Assembly: GCF_002837185.1 (NCBI RefSeq)
Contig: NZ_KZ477998.1
Span: 62,001 to 126,000 of the forward strand
Direction of reading: 5' to 3'
Length of the DNA: 64,000 nucleotides
Source: Pseudomonas fluorescens
Lineage (GTDB): Bacteria > Pseudomonadota > Gammaproteobacteria > Pseudomonadales > Pseudomonadaceae
Positions 35,838 to 46,352 of the stretch are shown in pieces. A model generated the notes under the pieces. The model saw nothing but the letters and a program-made list of their open reading frames with translations. It was not told the origin of the DNA and searched no databases. The position numbers were made by a program, and so were the translations under genes. Position 1 is the first letter of the stretch. The number at the start of each line of letters is the position of its first letter.

Positions 35838-37185
35838 GAGCGGTCTCCTCAGGCAAAACATGGGCGACGCTCAGACGTTCGCGGGTGAAATAAGTGCGCG
35901 CCGCCTTTTGGATATCCTCCGGGGTCACGCTTTGCAGGTCGGCAAGCTCAGTGTCCATCAGCTTCCACGACAGGCCGACGGTCTCCAGCGAACCGATGGC
36001 CGTGGCCTGGCTGGTGATGGAGTCGCGCTGGTAGACCACGCCTGCTATCACCTGGGCGCGGATGCGCTCGAGTTCTTCGGCGGTAGGCGGCTTGGCCTTG
36101 AGCTCTTCCAACAGGCGCCACAGGCCGGCTTCGGCTTGGGCGACGGTCTTTTTCTTCTGCTGGTTAGGCGTGGCGCTCAGCATGAACAGGGTATCGCCGC
36201 GGGTATAGGCGTCGTAATTGGTGGAGGCGGCGGAGACCAGTTCTTCACCGCGCTCCAACTGCTCGGAGATACGCGCGCTGTAGCCGCCGTCGAGCAGGGC
36301 CGAGATCAGGCGCAGGGCTTGGACCGAGCGCTTGTCTTCGGCCGTCGCAAGGCCGGGCACATTGAAACCGAGCATGACGCTCGGCAACTGGGTTTGCACG
36401 TGCAGGGTCAGCAGGCGCTCGCCGGGCTCGGCCAGCTCCATCGGAATCTTGGCGGGAGGGACGTCGCGCTTGGGGATCGGGCCGAAGTAGCGCTGGGCGA
36501 GGGTTTTCACCTCGTCCGGCGTGACATCGCCGACCACCACCAGGGTCGCGTTGTTCGGTACGTACCAGGCCTGGTACCAGTGGCGCAGTTCCTCGACCTT
36601 CATGCGTTCCAGGTCGGCCATCCAGCCGATGGTTGGCGTGTGATAGCCGCTGGCCGGGAAGGCCATGGCCTTGAAACGTTCAAAGGCCTTGGACATCGGG
36701 TTGTCGTCGGTGCGCAGGCGGCGCTCTTCCTTGATCACCTCGATTTCGCGGCTGAACTCATCGGCCGGCAGGCGCAGGCTGGCCATGCGGTCGGCTTCCA
36801 GCTCGAAGGCCACGCCCAGGCGGTCACGGGCCAGCACCTGATAGTACGCGGTGTAGTCGTCACTGGTGAACGCGTTTTCTTCGGCGCCCAGGTCGCGCAG
36901 GATCAGCGAGGCTTCGCCGGGGCCGACCTTGGCGCTGCCCTTGAACATCATGTGTTCCAGGGCGTGGGACAAACCGGTCTGGCCCGGGGTTTCGTAGCTC
37001 GAGCCCACCTTGTACCAGACTTGGGAAACCACCACCGGCGCACGATGATCTTCGCGCACGACGACCTTGAGGCCGTTGTCGAGGGTGAATTCGTGGGTGG
37101 GTTGTGGATCGGCAGCCAAAGCTGAAAGGGGCAGACAAACTGTGCTGAGCAGCAGGCCTGCGGCGCGGCGGGCTAGAGCATTCAT
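35830..37185 (-). CDS. M16-family zinc peptidase, catalytic subunit
   Basis: A 451-residue exported zinc peptidase. The signal peptide is MNALARRAAGLLLSTVCLPL-SALA (residues 1-24). The inverted zinc motif is HALEH (in GLSHALEHMMFKG, near 78), with a third ligand Glu downstream in ENAFTSDDYTAYY. ATG 37185 is placed by the signal peptide. Its partner, lacking the zinc site, follows with overlapping codons. It is divergent from ftsY. The natural substrate is unknown. Confidence 0.9.
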   Translation of the reverse strand: MNALARRAAGLLLSTVCLPLSALAADPQPTHEFTLDNGLKVVVREDHRAPVVVSQVWYKVGSSYETPGQTGLSHALEHMMFKGSAKVGPGEASLILRDLGAEENAFTSDDYTAYYQVLARDRLGVAFELEADRMASLRLPADEFSREIEVIKEERRLRTDDNPMSKAFERFKAMAFPASGYHTPTIGWMADLERMKVEELRHWYQAWYVPNNATLVVVGDVTPDEVKTLAQRYFGPIPKRDVPPAKIPMELAEPGERLLTLHVQTQLPSVMLGFNVPGLATAEDKRSVQALRLISALLDGGYSARISEQLERGEELVSAASTNYDAYTRGDTLFMLSATPNQQKKKTVAQAEAGLWRLLEELKAKPPTAEELERIRAQVIAGVVYQRDSITSQATAIGSLETVGLSWKLMDTELADLQSVTPEDIQKAARTYFTRERLSVAHVLPEETAHE

Positions 37186-37416
37186 TCGTTTTTTAACCTG
37201 TTGGACTGCCCGCTTGGTCTTAGCGTCGGCGGGCGAGGAGGTGCTAGGATACTGATCCGACTCAGGGACGGCCACTGTGGCTGTCCTGTTAAGGCTCTAT
37301 TTAGGCCTTCAAAATGTTGCGCATGAACGAGCTGGCTAAAAAACAGTCTGTTACGCATCGAATTTTATTTACCGAAGCGCCGCTTGGCGCGTCGCTACCT
37401 TGAGATAGCCGTCTCC

Positions 37417-38823
37417 ATGTTTGGTTCCAACGACGACAAGAAGACCCCAGCTGCGGCTGGCGAGAAAAAAGGCCTGTTCGGATGGCTGCGCAAAAAGCCG
37501 CAGGAAACCGTCGTCGAACAGCCGCAGGTTCAACCCGAACCTACCCCTGAGCCTAGAGTAGAAGCCGAGCCGGTTGCCGAAACACCGGCGCCGGTGGTGT
37601 TGCCGATTGCGGAGCCGGTGTTGCAGCCGGTGGTCGAGGCAGAACCTGCGCCTGAACCTGAACCCGAGCACAAACCGTGGCTGGAACTGCCGGTGGCCGA
37701 AGAGCCGGTGGCACTGGTTGAGGATGTGCAGGCTGAACACGTGACGCCGCCCATTCCTGTGGCGCCGCCGGTAGAGGTTGTCGTCACGGCACCCCCAGCA
37801 GTCGAAATGCCTGCTGAAATCCCTGCTGAAGTGCCAGCTGCAGTTGCCGTGCCTGCGGTCATCGAAGAGCCCGCCGCACCCGCCGAAACCAGTAAAACCG
37901 GCTTCTTCGCCCGCCTTAAACAGGGCCTGAGCAAAACCAGCGCCAGTATCGGCGAAGGCATGGCCAGCCTGTTCCTCGGCAAAAAGACCATCGATGACGA
38001 GCTGCTGGAAGACATCGAAACCCGCCTGCTCACCGCAGACGTGGGCGTAGAAGCCACCGCCGTCATCATCCAGAGCCTGACCCAGAAGGTCGCGCGCAAG
38101 CAGTTGACCGACGCCGACGCGTTGTACAAATCCTTGCAGGCCGAGCTGGCCGCCATGCTCAAACCCGTTGAAGCGCCGCTGGTGATTACGCCGAAGAAAC
38201 CTTTCGTGATCCTGGTCGTGGGCGTCAACGGCGCCGGCAAGACCACCACCATCGGCAAGCTGGCCAAAAAGCTGCAAGGCGAGGGCAAGAAAGTCATGCT
38301 CGCCGCCGGCGACACCTTCCGTGCCGCTGCCGTCGAGCAGCTGCAAGTGTGGGGTGAGCGCAACAAGATCCCGGTGATCGCCCAGCACACGGGTGCCGAC
38401 TCCGCTTCGGTGATCTTCGATGCCGTGCAGGCCGCCAAGGCCCGTAACATCGATGTGTTGATTGCCGACACCGCCGGTCGCCTGCACACCAAAGACAACT
38501 TGATGGAAGAGCTGAAGAAAGTCCGCCGTGTGATCGGCAAGCTCGACGCCGATGCCCCCCATGAAGTGCTGCTGGTGCTGGACGCCGGTACCGGCCAGAA
38601 CGCCATCAGCCAGGCCAAGCAATTCAACCAGACGGTGCAACTGACCGGCCTGGCCTTGACTAAGCTCGACGGCACGGCCAAGGGCGGTGTGATTTTCGCC
38701 CTGGCCAAACAGTTCGGGTTGCCGATTCGTTACATCGGCGTCGGTGAAGGCATCGACGACCTGCGCACTTTTGAAGCCGAACCCTTTGTACAGGCACTGT
38801 TTGCCGAGCGGGAGCGTTCATGA
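37417..38823 (+). CDS. ftsY: Signal recognition particle receptor FtsY
   Basis: A GTPase that docks SRP-ribosome complexes to the membrane. The 468-residue protein has a long acidic, Pro/Val/Glu-rich N-terminal region (residues 20-150), then the NG domain. GTPase motifs are [15 protein letters not shown] (near 268), DTFRAAA, DTAGRL (near 350) and [13 protein letters not shown] 37417 starts MFGSNDDKK. The stop overlaps ftsE (ATGA), the usual ftsYEX operon. Confidence 0.96.
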   Translation: MFGSNDDKKTPAAAGEKKGLFGWLRKKPQETVVEQPQVQPEPTPEPRVEAEPVAETPAPVVLPIAEPVLQPVVEAEPAPEPEPEHKPWLELPVAEEPVALVEDVQAEHVTPPIPVAPPVEVVVTAPPAVEMPAEIPAEVPAAVAVPAVIEEPAAPAETSKTGFFARLKQGLSKTSASIGEGMASLFLGKKTIDDELLEDIETRLLTADVGVEATAVIIQSLTQKVARKQLTDADALYKSLQAELAAMLKPVEAPLVITPKKPFVILVVGVNGAGKTTTIGKLAKKLQGEGKKVMLAAGDTFRAAAVEQLQVWGERNKIPVIAQHTGADSASVIFDAVQAAKARNIDVLIADTAGRLHTKDNLMEELKKVRRVIGKLDADAPHEVLLVLDAGTGQNAISQAKQFNQTVQLTGLALTKLDGTAKGGVIFALAKQFGLPIRYIGVGEGIDDLRTFEAEPFVQALFAERERS

Positions 38824-39491
38824 TTCGATTCGAACAGGTCGGTAAACGCTACGCCAACGGGCATGTGGGCTTGCATGAGCTGAGCTTTCGAGTACGGCGG
38901 GGCGAGTTTTTGTTTGTGACCGGTCACTCCGGCGCCGGTAAGAGCACGTTGCTGCGCCTGCTGCTGGCCATGGAGCGGCCGACCACCGGCAAGCTGTTGC
39001 TGGCGGGCCAGGACCTGGCCACCATCAGCAATGCGCAGATCCCGTTCCTGCGCCGTCAGATCGGCGTGGTGTTCCAGAACCACCAGTTGCTGTTTGATCG
39101 CACAGTGTTCAACAACATCGCCTTGCCCCTGCAGATTCTAGGGCTGTCCAAGGCCGAGATCGTCAAACGGGTGGATTCGGCGCTGGAGCGCGTGGCGTTG
39201 TCGGACAAGACCGACCTCTACCCCGGCGACCTGTCCACCGGCCAGCAACAGCGCGTGGGTATCGCCCGCGCCATCGTCCACCGCCCGGCCTTGCTGCTGG
39301 CGGACGAACCCACCGGTAACCTCGACCCGCGCCTGGCGGCCGAGATCATGGGGGTGTTCGAAGACATCAACCGCCTGGGCACCAGCGTATTGATCGCCAG
39401 CCACGACCTGGCCCTGATCGCCCGCATGCGCCACCGCATGCTGACCCTGCAACGCGGTCGCCTGATCGGTGACGGGGAGGCCGGCGTATGA
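38820..39491 (+). CDS. ftsE: Cell division ATP-binding protein FtsE
   Basis: A 223-residue ABC ATPase that works with FtsX at the septum to control peptidoglycan hydrolases. Walker A GHSGAGKST, signature LSTGQQQR and Walker B LLLADEPTGNLD are visible. It overlaps ftsY and ftsX by four bases on each side. Confidence 0.96.
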   Translation: MIRFEQVGKRYANGHVGLHELSFRVRRGEFLFVTGHSGAGKSTLLRLLLAMERPTTGKLLLAGQDLATISNAQIPFLRRQIGVVFQNHQLLFDRTVFNNIALPLQILGLSKAEIVKRVDSALERVALSDKTDLYPGDLSTGQQQRVGIARAIVHRPALLLADEPTGNLDPRLAAEIMGVFEDINRLGTSVLIASHDLALIARMRHRMLTLQRGRLIGDGEAGV

Positions 39492-40510
39492 GTGCAACAC
39501 GCAGCCCTAAAGTATCCGAACGCGTGGCGCCGAAACCGGCCGACCCGCAACCGAAAAAGAAAAAGCGCGACGATGACGACGGCCCGGACTTTGGCACCCT
39601 GTTGCGTGCCTGGATCGAAAGCCACCGCGCCAGCCTGCTCGACAGTCTGCGCCGCCTGGGCAAGCAGCCGATCGGCAGCTTTTTCACCTGCCTGGTGATG
39701 GCCGTGGCCCTGAGCCTGCCGATGGGCTTGTCGTTGCTGCTTAATAATGTCGAGCGCCTGGGCGGTTCCTGGCAGCGCGCGGCGCAGATTTCGCTGTACC
39801 TGAACCTGGATGCCAGCACCCAGCAAGGCGAAGCGCTGCGCGACGATATCAAGAACATGCCGGGCGTGGCGGAAGCCGAATACATCAGCCGCGACCAGGC
39901 ACTTGAGGAGTTCCAGCAACAATCCGGCCTCGGCGAGGCGCTCAAGGAGCTGCCGCAGAACCCGTTGCCGGGCGTGGTGCTGGTGACACCGAATGAGGTG
40001 GACAAGCCGGCTCTGGAAGCCCTGCGACAGAAACTTGCAGAGCTGCCCAAGGTGCAACAGGCCCAACTTGATCTAGTCTGGGTAGAGCGCCTGGCCGCGA
40101 TCCTCAAGCTGGGCGACCGCTTCGTGTTCGGTTTGACGGTGTTGCTGGTGTCTGCATTACTTTTGGTGATAGGTAATACCATTCGTCTTCATATTGAAAA
40201 CCGCCGCACCGAGATAGAAGTGATTAAACTGGTCGGCGGCACGGACAGCTATGTGCGTCGTCCTTTTCTGTACATGGGCGCGCTTTATGGCTTCGGTGCC
40301 GGGGTTTTGTCCTGGGGCTTGCTGGCTTTTGGCCTGGACTGGCTGAACGATGCGGTTATCGGGCTGGCCGGCTTGTACGGCAGCGATTTTGCCCTGGCGG
40401 GCGTGCCGGTAGCCGATGGCCTGAGCCTCTTGCTTGGCGCGGTGCTGTTGGGGTATATCGGTGCGTGGATTGCGGTCGCACGGCATTTACGTGAGCTGGC
40501 ACCGAAATAG
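39488..40510 (+). CDS. ftsX: Cell division protein FtsX
   Basis: A 340-residue integral membrane partner of FtsE. A charged cytoplasmic N-terminus (PQPKKKKRDDDD near residue 20) leads to the first membrane segment near 65, then a periplasmic loop of about 110 residues that would bind hydrolase regulators. Three more segments follow near 210, 260 and 310. Confidence 0.94.
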   Translation: MSATRSPKVSERVAPKPADPQPKKKKRDDDDGPDFGTLLRAWIESHRASLLDSLRRLGKQPIGSFFTCLVMAVALSLPMGLSLLLNNVERLGGSWQRAAQISLYLNLDASTQQGEALRDDIKNMPGVAEAEYISRDQALEEFQQQSGLGEALKELPQNPLPGVVLVTPNEVDKPALEALRQKLAELPKVQQAQLDLVWVERLAAILKLGDRFVFGLTVLLVSALLLVIGNTIRLHIENRRTEIEVIKLVGGTDSYVRRPFLYMGALYGFGAGVLSWGLLAFGLDWLNDAVIGLAGLYGSDFALAGVPVADGLSLLLGAVLLGYIGAWIAVARHLRELAPK

Positions 40511-40563
40511 TTAATGTCAGGGTAATGTAGTTTCGTTTGTATTGACCTTGTCAGCAGTTTAGG

Positions 40564-40591
40564 GAACTTGTCCTACGGTTCCCCGGTCAAT
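40564..40591 (+). promoter_or_regulatory. AlgU (sigma-E type) promoter candidate for rpoH
   Basis: GAACTT (40564-40569) is followed after 17 bases by TCAAT, close to the AlgU/RpoE consensus GAACTT-N16/17-TCtgA. An AlgU-dependent rpoH promoter is known in P. aeruginosa. The expected start lies about 45 bases before the ATG. Confidence 0.6.
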
Positions 40592-40640
40592 TTTCGCAGT
40601 GCTGAACTGCACGAGTTATGTGAGTCGGAGGTTTTTTCGT

Positions 40641-41495
40641 ATGACCACTTCTTTGCAACCTGCTTATGCCTTGGTCCCGGGTGCGAACCTGGAAGCCTAT
40701 GTGCACACGGTAAACAGCATTCCATTGCTGACGCCCGAGCAGGAGCGTGAACTGGCCGAGAGTCTCTACTATGAGCAGGATTTGGGGGCGGCTCGGCAGA
40801 TGGTGCTCGCCCACCTGCGTTTTGTCGTACATATCGCCCGTAGCTATAGCGGCTACGGCCTGGCCCAGGCTGACCTGATCCAGGAAGGCAACGTCGGCCT
40901 GATGAAGGCTGTAAAGCGCTTCAACCCTGAGATGGGCGTGCGCCTGGTATCGTTTGCCGTGCACTGGATCAAGGCGGAAATCCACGAGTTCATCCTGCGC
41001 AACTGGCGCATCGTGAAAGTGGCGACTACCAAGGCCCAGCGCAAGCTGTTCTTCAACCTGCGCAGCCAGAAGAAACGCCTGGCGTGGCTGAACAATGAGG
41101 AAGTCCACCGTGTGGCCGAAAGCCTCGGCGTGGAGCCCCGTGAAGTGCGCGAGATGGAAAGCCGCCTGACCGGCCATGACATGGCCTTCGACCCGGCTGC
41201 CGAAGCAGACGACGACAGCGCCTTCCAATCGCCGGCCAATTACCTGGAAGACCACCGGTACGACCCGGCGCGTCAACTGGAAGATGCCGACTGGAGCGAC
41301 AACTCCAATCACAACCTGCACGAAGCGCTGGAAGTGCTGGACGACCGCAGCCGTGACATTCTCTACCAGCGTTGGCTGGCGGAAGAAAAAGCCACGCTGC
41401 ACGACCTGGCGCAGAAGTACAACGTGTCGGCCGAGCGGATCCGTCAGCTTGAGAAAAGCGCGATGAACAAGCTGAAGCTGTCGATCGCCGCCTAA
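40641..41495 (+). CDS. rpoH: Heat-shock sigma factor RpoH (sigma-32)
   Basis: A 284-residue sigma factor for heat-shock genes. Region 2 is [19 protein letters not shown] and [18 protein letters not shown]. The RpoH box (Q/RKLFFNLR) appears as [15 protein letters not shown] near 132. Region 4 has the helix-turn-helix [23 protein letters not shown] 40641 is preceded by CGGAGG. Translation control by mRNA folding is known for the family but was not assessed here. Confidence 0.97.
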   Translation: MTTSLQPAYALVPGANLEAYVHTVNSIPLLTPEQERELAESLYYEQDLGAARQMVLAHLRFVVHIARSYSGYGLAQADLIQEGNVGLMKAVKRFNPEMGVRLVSFAVHWIKAEIHEFILRNWRIVKVATTKAQRKLFFNLRSQKKRLAWLNNEEVHRVAESLGVEPREVREMESRLTGHDMAFDPAAEADDDSAFQSPANYLEDHRYDPARQLEDADWSDNSNHNLHEALEVLDDRSRDILYQRWLAEEKATLHDLAQKYNVSAERIRQLEKSAMNKLKLSIAA

Positions 41496-41520
41496 ACCTG
41501 CTGGCAGCACTGAGTCAAAA

Positions 41521-41609
41521 TGTGGGAGGGGGCTTGCCCCCGATTGCAGTGGAACAGTCACTTAGATGTCGACTGATACTCTGCTATCGGGGGCAAGCCC
41601 CCTCCCACT
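41521..41609. repeat. REPIN, type 1
   Basis: Inverted REP pair between convergent rpoH and mtgA, likely shared as transcript end. Confidence 0.92.
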
Positions 41610-41625
41610 TTTGTTTTGTGTTGTG

Positions 41626-42348
41626 TCAGTCGGACCAGGGGGCCTTGCGGGAGTTGTTCAGCTCAACCAGATAACCTTCGCCGCCCAGTTGACTCATCTG
41701 CTGGCGAATCCACGCCGCGCGCCGCGCCACATAGGCGGTCGGATGGCTGGCGCTCCAGACGCGCGGGTTCGGCAATACGGCCGCCAGATAGCTGGCCTGC
41801 TGCCGCGAGAGCCCCTTGGCGCTCACGCCAAAGTGATGCCGCGCCGCCGCTTCTGCGCCAAACACGCCCTCATCCCACTCCACGCTGTTGAGGTACACCT
41901 CAAGAATGCGCTGCTTGGGCCATAGCACTTCGATCAATCCGGTAAACCAGGCTTCCAGGCCCTTGCGCAGATAGCTGCGGCCGGTCCACAGGAACAGGTT
42001 CTTCGACACCTGCTGGCTCAACGTACTGGCTCCCCGGATCGAACCGCCGCGTTCGTTGTGCAGGATCGCTGCCTGGATCGCGCCAAAGTCAAAGCCCCAG
42101 TGCTGCGGGAAACGCTGGTCTTCACCGGCCATCACCGCCACTTTGAGGTCATCGGAAATCTCGTCCCACGGCACCCAGCTGCGCTGCAGGTCAATCGGCT
42201 CGCCGTCGATCCAGGATTCGACCTTGCGTTCCACCATCAACGCGGTGAACGGCGGCGGTACGACGCGAAACAGCAGCACCAGCAGCACACTGCCGATGGC
42301 GAACCATTTCAGGACGTTGAGAAAGCGTTTGAAGAGGACACGCAGCAT
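41626..42348 (-). CDS. mtgA: Monofunctional peptidoglycan transglycosylase
   Basis: A 240-residue GT51 enzyme that polymerises lipid II into glycan strands. One N-terminal membrane anchor (WFAIGSVLLVLLFRVV, residues 15-30) is followed by the catalytic EDQRFPQHWGFD (Glu near 77) and RGASTLSQQVSKNLFLW. No transpeptidase domain is present, as expected for MtgA. Confidence 0.95.
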   Translation of the reverse strand: MLRVLFKRFLNVLKWFAIGSVLLVLLFRVVPPPFTALMVERKVESWIDGEPIDLQRSWVPWDEISDDLKVAVMAGEDQRFPQHWGFDFGAIQAAILHNERGGSIRGASTLSQQVSKNLFLWTGRSYLRKGLEAWFTGLIEVLWPKQRILEVYLNSVEWDEGVFGAEAAARHHFGVSAKGLSRQQASYLAAVLPNPRVWSASHPTAYVARRAAWIRQQMSQLGGEGYLVELNNSRKAPWSD

Positions 42349-42422
42349 AGAGATGGCTTGGCCGAACCCGTTGAGCGGGCCATTATACAGACCCTGCCCG
42401 ATGAGTCTGACTGGAGTTCCTC

Positions 42423-42797
42423 ATGCTGCGTAGCTTTCTGATGCTGGCTGCTTTTTTCGGTTTCACCGGTGTCGCCTTGGGCGCCTTCGCCGCCCACGGC
42501 CTGAAGAACCGCCTGAGCGCCGATTACCTGGCAATTTTCCATACCGGCGTGACCTATCAACTGGTGCACACCCTGGCTTTATTTGGGGTGGCCCTGCTGG
42601 CCGCGCATATTCCCGGGCGACTGGTCACCTGGGCGGGTGTTTCGTTTGTCGTCGGTATTTTGCTGTTCTCCGGCAGCCTGTATGTGTTGACGATGACCGG
42701 GATCAGCAAGCTGGGCATCATCACGCCGTTTGGCGGCCTGGCTTTCCTGCTCGGCTGGTTCTTCCTGGGCTTGGCGGCGTGGCGCTTGCAGCTTTGA
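42423..42797 (+). CDS. DUF423 membrane protein
   Basis: A 124-residue protein with four hydrophobic segments. The start MLAAFFGFTGVALGAFAAHG and the later LFSGSLYVLTMTG are the hallmarks of DUF423 (YgdD-like). Function unknown. It is divergent from mtgA and upstream of thiS. Confidence 0.9.
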   Translation: MLRSFLMLAAFFGFTGVALGAFAAHGLKNRLSADYLAIFHTGVTYQLVHTLALFGVALLAAHIPGRLVTWAGVSFVVGILLFSGSLYVLTMTGISKLGIITPFGGLAFLLGWFFLGLAAWRLQL

Positions 42798-42876
42798 CCG
42801 CTTGACGCTTGGAGCTGACCTTCAGGTCCCAATCGCGTTAGAATGCCGGCCCCTAAAAACGATGGCGGCCCGTGGC

Positions 42877-43077
42877 ATGCGCATTCAGTTGAACGGCGAA
42901 CCCCTTGATCTGCCCGACGGTGAAACCGTTGCGGCCCTGCTGGCCCGCCTGGATTTGACCGGGCGTCGCGTCGCAGTGGAGCTCAACCTGGATATCGTCC
43001 CGCGCAGCCAGCACGAAGGCACCGCGCTCAGCGAGGGTGACCAGGTCGAAGTGGTCCACGCCATCGGCGGCGGCTAG
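42877..43077 (+). CDS. thiS: Sulfur carrier protein ThiS
   Basis: A 66-residue ubiquitin-like protein ending in Gly-Gly (HAIGGG), which is thiocarboxylated to carry sulfur for thiazole synthesis. ATG 42877 gives MRIQLNGEPLDL, the family start. It is followed by thiG after 54 bases, and the two form the thiazole unit. Confidence 0.94.
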   Translation: MRIQLNGEPLDLPDGETVAALLARLDLTGRRVAVELNLDIVPRSQHEGTALSEGDQVEVVHAIGGG

Positions 43078-43131
43078 TCGCCCCGGCTGTAACGCATTCT
43101 GCAGAACCTCACCCCATTACGAGGATTTCCC

Positions 43132-43926
43132 ATGAGCATCGTTCGTAGCGACAAGCCCTTCGTCCTGGCCGGTCGTACCTACCCGTCCCGTCTGCTGGTC
43201 GGCACCGGCAAATACCGCGACATGGAAGAAACCCGTCTGGCCATCGAAGCCTCGGGCGCCGACATCGTTACCTTCGCCGTGCGTCGCACCAACCTTGGCC
43301 AGATCGCGGGCGAGCCGAACCTGCTCGAAGTGCTGTCGCCGCAGCGCTACACCTTTTTGCCGAACACCGCCGGCTGCTATGACGCCATCGAAGCCGTGCG
43401 CACCTGCCGCCTGGCCCGTGAGTTGCTCGACGGCCACAATCTGGTGAAGCTGGAAGTGCTGGCCGACCAGAAAACCCTGTTCCCCAACGTGATCGAAACC
43501 CTCAAGGCCGCCGAAACCCTGGTCAAGGAAGGCTTTGACGTGATGGTCTACACCAGCGATGACCCGATCATCGCGCGCCAGCTGGCAGAAATCGGCTGCA
43601 TTGCGGTAATGCCGCTGGCCGGCTTGATCGGCTCCGGCCTGGGTATCTGCAATCCGTACAACCTGCAGATCATCCTTGAAGAAGCCAAAATCCCGGTGCT
43701 GGTGGACGCGGGCGTGGGCACGGCCTCCGACGCCACCATCGCCATGGAGCTGGGCTGCGACGCGGTGCTGATGAACTCGGCCATCGCCCATGCCCAGCAA
43801 CCGATCATGATGGCCCAGGCCATGCAACACGCAATCGTCGCGGGCCGCCTGGCCTACCTCGCCGGTCGCATGCCGAAAAAACTCTATGCCAGCGCCTCTT
43901 CGCCGCTGGATGGTCTGATCAAGTAA
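43132..43926 (+). CDS. thiG: Thiazole synthase
   Basis: Builds the thiazole phosphate of thiamine from deoxyxylulose phosphate, dehydroglycine and ThiS thiocarboxylate. The 264-residue TIM barrel has the Schiff-base Lys in [11 protein letters not shown] (near 105), the phosphate-binding [12 protein letters not shown] and [18 protein letters not shown] ribosome binding site precedes ATG 43132. Confidence 0.96.
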   Translation: MSIVRSDKPFVLAGRTYPSRLLVGTGKYRDMEETRLAIEASGADIVTFAVRRTNLGQIAGEPNLLEVLSPQRYTFLPNTAGCYDAIEAVRTCRLARELLDGHNLVKLEVLADQKTLFPNVIETLKAAETLVKEGFDVMVYTSDDPIIARQLAEIGCIAVMPLAGLIGSGLGICNPYNLQIILEEAKIPVLVDAGVGTASDATIAMELGCDAVLMNSAIAHAQQPIMMAQAMQHAIVAGRLAYLAGRMPKKLYASASSPLDGLIK

Positions 43927-43935
43927 GAGCTATTG

Positions 43936-44661
43936 ATGACTGAATCAAACGAAACGCCGAACACCCTGGAAGCGGGCGACGAGTCCAAGCACCGCCGCAT
44001 CAAGAGCTTTGTGATGCGCGCCGGTCGCATGACCGAAGGCCAGCAAAAGGGCCTGGAGCAAGGCACGCCTCTGTTCGTATTGCCGCTGGCCGACGCGCCG
44101 GTGGACTACGACCAGGTATTCGGCCGTTCGGCCCCGCGCTCCCTGGAAATCGGTTTCGGCATGGGGCATTCCTTGCTGGAAATGGCTGCGGCCGCGCCGG
44201 AGCAGGATTTCATCGGTGTGGAAGTGCACCGCCCAGGCGTCGGTGCGTTGCTTAACGGCGTGCTGACTCAGGGCCTGACCAATCTGCGGGTCTATGATTG
44301 CGACGCGATTGAAGTGCTCAACCGCTGCATCGCCGACAACAGTCTCGACCGGCTGATGCTGTTCTTCCCCGACCCCTGGCACAAGGCCCGTCACCACAAG
44401 CGTCGCATCGTCCAGGCTTCATTCGCGGAACTGGTGCGCAGCAAGCTGAAAGTGGGTGGCATCCTGCACATGGCCACCGACTGGGAACCGTATGCCGACT
44501 ACATGCTGGAAGTGATGAACGTCGCCCCCGGCTACCGCAACCTGGCCGAAGACGGCAAATGCGTACCGCGCCCGGCGGAGCGCCCGATCACCAAGTTCGA
44601 ACGCCGTGGCGAGCGGTTGGGGCATGGGGTGTGGGATTTGAAGTTCGAGAAGCTGGCCTGA
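43936..44661 (+). CDS. trmB: tRNA (guanine-N7)-methyltransferase
   Basis: Forms m7G46 in tRNA. The 241-residue SAM enzyme shows [15 protein letters not shown] (near 73), VEVHRPGVG and the catalytic [15 protein letters not shown] (near 140). It lies 9 bases after thiG, and the thiS-thiG-trmB order is conserved in Pseudomonas. Confidence 0.95.
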   Translation: MTESNETPNTLEAGDESKHRRIKSFVMRAGRMTEGQQKGLEQGTPLFVLPLADAPVDYDQVFGRSAPRSLEIGFGMGHSLLEMAAAAPEQDFIGVEVHRPGVGALLNGVLTQGLTNLRVYDCDAIEVLNRCIADNSLDRLMLFFPDPWHKARHHKRRIVQASFAELVRSKLKVGGILHMATDWEPYADYMLEVMNVAPGYRNLAEDGKCVPRPAERPITKFERRGERLGHGVWDLKFEKLA

Positions 44662-44693
44662 GACCCGCTTCCGAATTTGAAATGCAGTAAAAA

Positions 44694-44782
44694 TGTGGGA
44701 GGGGGCTTGCCCCCGATAGCGGTGTATCAGTCAAAGATTGGGTGACTGATCCACTGCAATCGGGGGCAAGCCCCCTCCCACA
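44694..44782. repeat. REPIN, type 1
   Basis: Inverted REP pair between convergent trmB and the DUF3392 gene. Confidence 0.92.
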
Positions 44783-44806
44783 GTTGGTTTTGTGTTGGGC
44801 TTGAGA

Positions 44807-45130
44807 TCAGCGGCGGTCGGCGACTACGCCGATCAACACCAGCACCACCACCAACACCGGGGCCAGGCTGTAGTTATTGAACTGGCTCAGCCCTCGCACA
44901 ATCCACGGTGTGGCGTAGATCAACGCCGCGCCGCTGCCGATCATGCACAGCAGGGCCATCAAGGGCACGCGCAACGCACCGGCAATGCTGCCCAGGCGGG
45001 CTTCGACCCAGCCCTTGATGTCGGCGCCGAACAGCACCAGCAGACAGCCGACCAGGGCCAGGGAGATTTCCGACAGGTTGCTACGGCTCCAGCGGGATAC
45101 GGTGGCGAGCAGGTCGAGTACCAGGTCCAT
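44807..45130 (-). CDS. DUF3392 membrane protein
   Basis: A 107-residue protein with three hydrophobic segments (near residues 22-36, 53-72 and 88-104). It fits the small DUF3392 family of Pseudomonas and relatives. Function unknown. It is the last gene of the hemW cluster, 19 bases after hemW. Confidence 0.82.
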   Translation of the reverse strand: MDLVLDLLATVSRWSRSNLSEISLALVGCLLVLFGADIKGWVEARLGSIAGALRVPLMALLCMIGSGAALIYATPWIVRGLSQFNNYSLAPVLVVVLVLIGVVADRR

Positions 45131-45149
45131 TTGATTTCCTTAAAAAGCG

Positions 45150-46352
45150 TCAGCTCAAAAACGTCTGCAACAGGTCATTGAGAAAGAGTTGCCCGCGGTC
45201 GGTCGCCGCCAGGCGTGACGGTTCGACCTGCATTAAGCCACTTTGTTCTGCCTCGCGGCGCCCTTCGTCGAGGCTCGCCAGGTCAAGCCCGGTGCGCTCG
45301 GCATAGAGCCTGGCGTCGACCCCTTCAGTGAGGCGCAGGGCGTTCATCAGGAACTCGAACGGCAGCTCTTCGTTGGTCAGCTCTTTCGCCCCGGCCTGGA
45401 AGCTTTTGGCCGGGTTGAGGTAGTCCTTAGGTGCGCGGGTTTTCCAGGTGCGTACGATGCGCCCGTCGGGGTGGCTGAGCTTGCCATGGGCGCCGGCGCC
45501 GATACCGATGAAGTCGCCAAAGCTCCAGTAATTGAGGTTATGCCGCGCCGGCCGTCCCGGTTGGGCGTAGGCCGACACTTCATATTGCTGGTAGCCGTGC
45601 TCGGCGAGCAGCGCCTGGCCGGCTTCCTGGATATCCCACAGCGTATCGTCTTCGGGCAGCGCGGGCGGCTGGTTCCAGAAGACGGTATTGGGTTCCAGGG
45701 TCAGTTGGTACCAGGACAAGTGCGTCGGTTTGAGCGCAATCGCCTGGCGCAGGTCGCCCAGGGCGTCGTCAAGGGACTGGTTGGGCAGGCCGTGCATCAA
45801 GTCCAGGTTGAAGTTATCGAACCCGGCCTGGCGCGCCATACCAGCGGCGCGCACCGCTTCGTCGCCATTGTGGATACGGCCCAGGGCTTCAAGCTTCTCT
45901 TGCTGAAAGCTCTGGATCCCGATGGACAGGCGATTGATCCCCAGCTTGCGGTACGCCACGAACTTCTCTTGTTCGAAGGTGCCTGGGTTGGCTTCCAGGG
46001 TGATTTCGATATCGCCGGCAAACGGGATGCGCGCTTGCACGCCTTTGAGCAGGCGCCCCAGCGCGTCAGCGCTGAACAGGCTGGGCGTGCCGCCGCCGAA
46101 GAAGATCGAGCTCAGCTTGCGGCCATGGACCGCGTGCAGGTCTTGATCGAGATCGGCGAGCAACGCGTCCACGTACTCTTCTTCCGGCAATACTTTGCTT
46201 GCGGTATGGGAGTTGAAGTCGCAATACGGGCATTTGCGCACACACCACGGAATGTGGATGTACAACGCCAGGGGCGGCAGCACAGGCAAGGCCGCCCGGG
46301 GTGTTTGCGCGCCACCGTGGATCAGCGGCTGCGCAGAGGTGTTCTGGGTCAT
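45150..46352 (-). CDS. hemW: Heme chaperone HemW (radical SAM)
   Basis: A 400-residue protein related to coproporphyrinogen III oxidase HemN but acting as a heme-delivery chaperone. The radical SAM cluster motif C-x3-C-x2-C appears in [15 protein letters not shown] (near residue 36), followed by [10 protein letters not shown]. It starts four bases inside rdgB, so translation is coupled. Confidence 0.93.
   Translation of the reverse strand: MTQNTSAQPLIHGGAQTPRAALPVLPPLALYIHIPWCVRKCPYCDFNSHTASKVLPEEEYVDALLADLDQDLHAVHGRKLSSIFFGGGTPSLFSADALGRLLKGVQARIPFAGDIEITLEANPGTFEQEKFVAYRKLGINRLSIGIQSFQQEKLEALGRIHNGDEAVRAAGMARQAGFDNFNLDLMHGLPNQSLDDALGDLRQAIALKPTHLSWYQLTLEPNTVFWNQPPALPEDDTLWDIQEAGQALLAEHGYQQYEVSAYAQPGRPARHNLNYWSFGDFIGIGAGAHGKLSHPDGRIVRTWKTRAPKDYLNPAKSFQAGAKELTNEELPFEFLMNALRLTEGVDARLYAERTGLDLASLDEGRREAEQSGLMQVEPSRLAATDRGQLFLNDLLQTFLS

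Noticed and set aside
37324-37404. 26-codon frame between the M16 gene and ftsY
   Set aside because: No ribosome binding site and no recognisable product. It lies in the promoter region of ftsY.
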